Shown here one piece after another: positions 38,528-42,315 of a stretch of DNA of 42,315 nucleotides. Source of the DNA: Tetrahymena elliotti 4EA (taxonomy: Eukaryota > Ciliophora > Oligohymenophorea > Hymenostomatida > Tetrahymenidae); NCBI GenBank assembly GCA_000231825.2, contig JH720310.1, positions 1,249,270-1,291,584 on the forward strand, given 5' to 3'. The notes below the pieces were generated by a model, which ran no database searches, was not told the DNA's origin, and saw only the letters and a list, made by a program, of their open reading frames with translations. Each line of letters begins with the position of its first letter. Positions within the stretch are counted from its first letter, which is position 1. Position numbers and translations under genes: made by a program.

Positions 38528-40090
38528 TCAGAAGAAAAAAATTAATGTTATAAGAACCAAACTATATTTTAACATAGTTGAATTTGATACAGGTATTGGT
38601 AGTGGTGTGCATACACTAATCCCATCATTTGGACCTGTAAAGTTAGGAGGACAAATACAGTCAGTTACTTAAGTAGAACCAAAAGGGGAAACACGATTGT
38701 TTTAGCATTGATTACATGAAGTTGAACCAGTTTTATTTTAATAAGTATTTCTAGGGCATTAACTACAACCTAAGCAATGCCCATTTTAATCATTCCCAGA
38801 TTTACTATAAGTTCCTGCTAGACATAGCTTTGTGGTTATTTGGCAAGAATTAGAACCTTGCTTAGACCATGTACCTGCTGCACAAGGAATACATTATACA
38901 GCTCCTTAAGAATTTTAATAAGTACCTTCAGGACAAGGTAAACATCTAAAAGCTCCAGCAGAATCTGAGTAGTTACCTTCTTTGCAATCAGAACAGCCTT
39001 AATAATCATTCCCTGTAGAACTGTATTTTCCAGGAGAGCATAAACTAACATTTATTTCACAAGAAGAAGCTCCTTATTCTGACCACTTATTTTCAGGACA
39101 TTTTGTACAGTAACTGGTTCCTTTATTTGCAGCGTAAGTTCCAGGGCCACACAAACTACATCCTTTACCATTTCCATCAATATCGTAACCATTTCTTTAT
39201 AAGCTAAACATACCTTGTGGGCATTATTTAGTAATTATAGTGCAACTTACAGCGTTTTTTGTAGACCAAGAACCAGGTTGACAAGTTTAGCAAGTTGTTG
39301 AACCAGCATCAGATGCATAGTAACCTCCTTAACAATCATAGCATCCGATAGTTCCTTCATATCCAGTTTCACTATAGGTTCCAGCTGGACATTTTTTATC
39401 TTAGATTGTACATGATATAGCTCCTTCATAAGAAATATAACCTATGGGACATGGAGTACATTTAGTAGTTCCTTATTAATCTGTAAAAGTACCAGCCTTG
39501 CATTATTAACAACCTGTACCGTTTCCATCTTAATCGTATCCAAACTGACTGTAAGTACCTGGTGGGCATTACTTAGTAGGAATAGAACAAAAACTACTTC
39601 CTATTGTAGAAGTGAAGCCATCTGGGCAACGTTAGCAACGTTGAGAACCAGGTTTAGCAGCAAAAGTACCTTATTCACATTAGTTACATCCAGTACCTTA
39701 GCCATCTATGTCATATCCATTGAAATTGTAAGAACCAGGTAAACATTAATTTGTAGAAATATCACAAGAAGCTGATCCTGGATTAGAATAATAGCCAGAA
39801 GGGCAATACACACACTAAATAAGATGTCCTTAAAGTTTTTAAGGATACTAACCTGCAGGACAAGGATAACATTCTTAATTATTATATGAACTCACATAAC
39901 CTGCTTGGCATTGAGTGCAACCTCCACCTTAACCATCTAGATCATATCCACTTTCACTATAAAAGCCATCTGGACAATTAGGAGTACAAAATGGATAATC
40001 CACATAATCTCTATGCATAGAGGTTATACCAACCTAATATGCTGATGTTAAAAATAGTGAAATTAAAAAAATGATAAGAGTATTTCTCAT
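38528..40090 (-). CDS. Cysteine-rich, probably GPI-anchored surface protein (i-antigen-like), 520 aa
   Basis: Intronless; ATG 40090, TGA 38530-38528. Residues 1-18 (MRNTLIIFLISLFLTSAY) form a signal peptide. The body is a chain of about nine modules of 45-50 residues built on CxxC pairs, with recurring GYDxDGxGxGCxxC, CPxGxYS and GS(T/A)xC(Q/N)xC elements. This resembles GCC2/GCC3 or ephrin-receptor-like cysteine-rich repeats and ciliate immobilisation antigens. The C-terminus, NSTMLKYSLVLITLIFFF, is a hydrophobic tail with nothing after it, as in GPI-anchor signals. The protein should be secreted and held on the cell or ciliary surface by disulfide-rich modules. The neighbouring paralogues share up to the last residue. 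The surface-antigen role is inferred from architecture only. Confidence 0.93.
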
Positions 40091-40497
40091 TAATTTTTTT
40101 AGTAATTTAAAATTTTACTTGAATTAAAAAATTAAATGATTTGTTTTAATGATTTGACTTTTAAATTAGTTTGATTTTAATTTAAGCTTGAGATTAATTT
40201 GTCTATTTTTATTATTAACCTGATCAGCTAGAAATTATTTTAGAGTAATTAAACATTTGTGACCTTTTGTCAATGGTAAATTTTTCTATTCCCAAATTTT
40301 AATTAGCACCAATCTCTTTTTCTTTATTTTTTAATTTATCCAGAATAAATAATAATTTTTGATATTCTTATGTTATTTAAACCTAATCAATATTTTTCTC
40401 ATATTATCAACAGAGTATATTGTAAAAAAACTTTTAAAATTGCTTTACTTAAGTTAAAAAAAATGAAATCTCACGTAGGTTGTGAACATTGCGAGCA

Positions 40498-40511
40498 GTG
40501 AACATGTTCAC
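40498..40511. promoter_or_regulatory. Perfect 14-bp palindrome GTGAACATGTTCAC
   Basis: About 410 bp upstream of the 40090 start codon, inside a locally GC-richer patch. An imperfect outer repeat (ATTGCGAGCAG on the left, CTGTTAGCAAT on the right) extends the symmetry. It has the form of a dimeric transcription-factor site. It may instead be coding sequence of the small ORFs that cross it. Confidence 0.35.
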
Positions 40512-41418
40512 ACTATCGCTGTTAGCAATATTCATAATTCTCGTGAATTACCAAAATAAATACCAATGTTAATATCAGTAAGAGAATATCTTAATTACTC
40601 TAGAAATTATTTTAAATGAGTTAAATGTTATTAGATGAGCTAGTTATATTAAAAAAATAAAATTAAAAATGTATCCCTGATTTCTTATTCTAAGTTTTAA
40701 TTTGGTATCTCAAATGTATTGTACTAACAAAAATAATAAAGATATCTACCAAACTCTTTAAAAGAAATGAATTATTTTCAATCAATATCATTCAATAAAA
40801 ACTTTAGAAAGTAAATGAAAAAAATTTAAAAATGTTTTAATAATTGTTTTTGTAAAAAAAAGTCAGATTATTTTCAAAATTTAATTTTTTTAACTTTAAT
40901 TATGAGCTCTAGCTTAGATCATTCTTAGATAAAATTAGAATCCAAGGGATAGTTGGTAAAAAGATGAGTGATTTTGCCCACAACGCCTAAGAAAAATAAA
41001 ATAAAACTAATTTTGATTTTAACATTAAATTCATTAAATAGAATTTATAAAAGTAGAAATTTTTTTCAGAATTATAAATTACACTTTTTTTAATCTATTT
41101 AAATATATCATCTTTATTATTTATTTTATCTTTGATTTTCCATAGCTCTCATTTCAATACACTGTATAAATTATTTGAAAAAGTTATGTGAACTAAAATT
41201 TTAAAAATAATTTATGTTATTTTGTAACAAAATTTTTTCTAGATTTGGGTCTTAATTAAATCGGGTCTTAATTAAGGAACATTTACAGTAGATTCTATAT
41301 TTATAAAGAAAAAAATTTTGAGATTTTTCAAAAATTTTGAATGGAGATTTGATTATCATTGCTAAATCTGATGATAATGAGTGAATATTGTATGTGAATC
41401 TTAAACAATATTTAAAAT

Positions 41419-41634
41419 ATGAGAAATACTTTTAAAGATAGTGATAAAACAAGAAACGCAAGATTTCCAGAAGAAGAAAAAATAAAACGAATTAATTTGT
41501 TTTTTTCTTTATTTATCTTAAAATATCAAATTTTGGGTTTTACAAATTTGACTAAAAAAATTAATCATAAGTTCAATATAAAATTAAAAAAAGTAAAATT
41601 CAAACATTTTTCAAAATAATTTTAACTATTCTGA
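41419..41634 (+). CDS. Doubtful small ORF, 71 aa
   Basis: ATG 41419 to TGA 41632. The first 25 residues (MRNTFKDSDKTRNARFPEEE...) look coding, the rest is Lys/Phe/Asn-rich. It ends within flank sequence shared with the other surface-gene copies. Could be an exon, a fragment or chance. Confidence 0.25.
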
Positions 41635-41766
41635 TAAATCATAAACAACTGTTAACAATTTTAAAGTTTCACAATAATCAATTAAAAAACAATATGTTTC
41701 AAGTAGCTAAATTTTCAATTATTAGATTAACAAAAAAAAATTTATATATAATTAACTTTCTTTAAC

Positions 41767-42315
41767 TCAGAAAATAAAAATCAACATTATAAAAACAAAA
41801 CTATATTTTAATATTGTTGAATTCGATGGAGATGTAGGTATTGAAGATTATTATTTTGTGCATTCACTGATCCCATCATTTGGACCTGTAAAGTTAGGAG
41901 GGCAAATACAGTCAGTTACTTAAGTAGAACCAGAAGGGGAAACACGATTATTTTAGCATTGATTACATGAAGTTGAACCAATTTTATTTGAATAAGTATT
42001 TTTAGGGCAATAACCACAACCTTCGCAATGTCCATTTATGTCATACCCTGATTAACTATAAGTTCCTGGTAGACAGAGTTTTGTGGTTACCCAGCAAGAA
42101 CTCGAGGCTTAAGAAGAAGATGTACCTGCTGTACAAGGAATACATTATACAGCTCCCTAAGAATTTTAATAAGTACCTCCAAGACAATCTAAACAATTTA
42201 AAGATCCAGCAGTATCTGAGTAAGTACCTTCTTTGCAATCTAAACAACCTTAATAATCATTCCCAGTAGAACTGTATTTCCCAGGAGGACATAAACTAAC
42301 ATTTATATCACAAGA
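41767..42315 (-). CDS. Cysteine-rich surface protein paralogue, C-terminal 182 aa (5' part outside window)
   Basis: Open to the right edge of the window; TGA 41769-41767. Same modules and order as the C-terminal third of the 38528-40090 gene, all cysteines kept (for example CDINVSLCPPGKYSSTGNDY near the edge). It ends in a hydrophobic tail, ILKYSFVFIMLIFIF, typical of a GPI signal. The stem before the tail differs (KQQSSIPTSPSNST), so the copy is diverged but intact here. With the gene at 38528, the pseudogene and the fragment it forms a head-to-tail family on one strand. Confidence 0.92.

Larger units (their letters stand above)
40091..41766. other. Spacer between two surface-protein genes
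   Basis: Should contain the promoter of the 40090 gene and the 3' flank of the 41767 gene. Mostly AT-rich, with a GC-richer island at 40470-40560 that includes a perfect palindrome and short ORFs on both strands (minus 40535-40407, 42 aa; plus 40504-40638, 44 aa). I cannot tell whether either is real. Confidence 0.5.

Overview
The window looks like macronuclear DNA of a Tetrahymena-type ciliate. It is very AT-rich, and every gene I could assemble reads TAA and TAG as glutamine and stops only at TGA. Introns are short, AT-rich and GTA...AG. Most run 37-170 nt, with a few reaching 571 and 1122 nt. A 100-N assembly gap lies at 16643-16742. Because standard-code reading breaks nearly every gene, exons below were assembled by hand from splice sites, reading phase and family motifs.

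Layout. (1) 1-3509, plus strand: an extraordinary array of splice-site pairs, AG-(3, 6 or 9 nt)-GTA, repeated about every 58 nt. Read as micro-exons it gives one open frame that runs in phase into an ordinary last exon. (2) 4591-6057: an unresolved plus-strand gene and a small two-exon minus-strand gene. (3) 7640-9421, minus: a UBL-vWA-E2 ubiquitin-conjugating fusion. (4) 11036-12251, plus: a Q/N-rich protein of unknown function. (5) 12925-16027, plus: a tubulin-tyrosine-ligase-like (TTLL) protein whose catalytic motifs are eroded. (6) 18400-20250, minus: an STM1/SERBP1-family ribosome-associated protein with the codon use of a highly expressed gene. (7) 22765-25580, plus: a calcium-dependent protein kinase (CDPK). 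(8) 27085-29243, plus: an unknown Q/N/S-rich coiled-coil protein. (9) 30251-33081, plus: a leucine-rich-repeat gene in which each repeat is one exon of a roughly 315-bp exon+intron tandem duplication. (10) 34416-35582, minus: a mitochondrial-type glyoxalase-II-like protein lacking most metal ligands. (11) 36227-42315, minus: a tandem family of cysteine-rich, probably GPI-anchored surface proteins: a fragment, a pseudogene, an intact gene and a partial intact gene.

The genes are on both strands, each with its own introns, and nothing suggests operons. Several spacers carry private degenerate tandem repeats. Two themes stand out. One is amplification of exon/intron modules (the micro-exon array, the LRR gene and the surface-protein cluster). 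The other is erosion of active sites in otherwise readable enzymes (TTLL, glyoxalase II).

The best candidate for something undescribed is the micro-exon array. All calls come from reading the sequence; no database or expression evidence was available.
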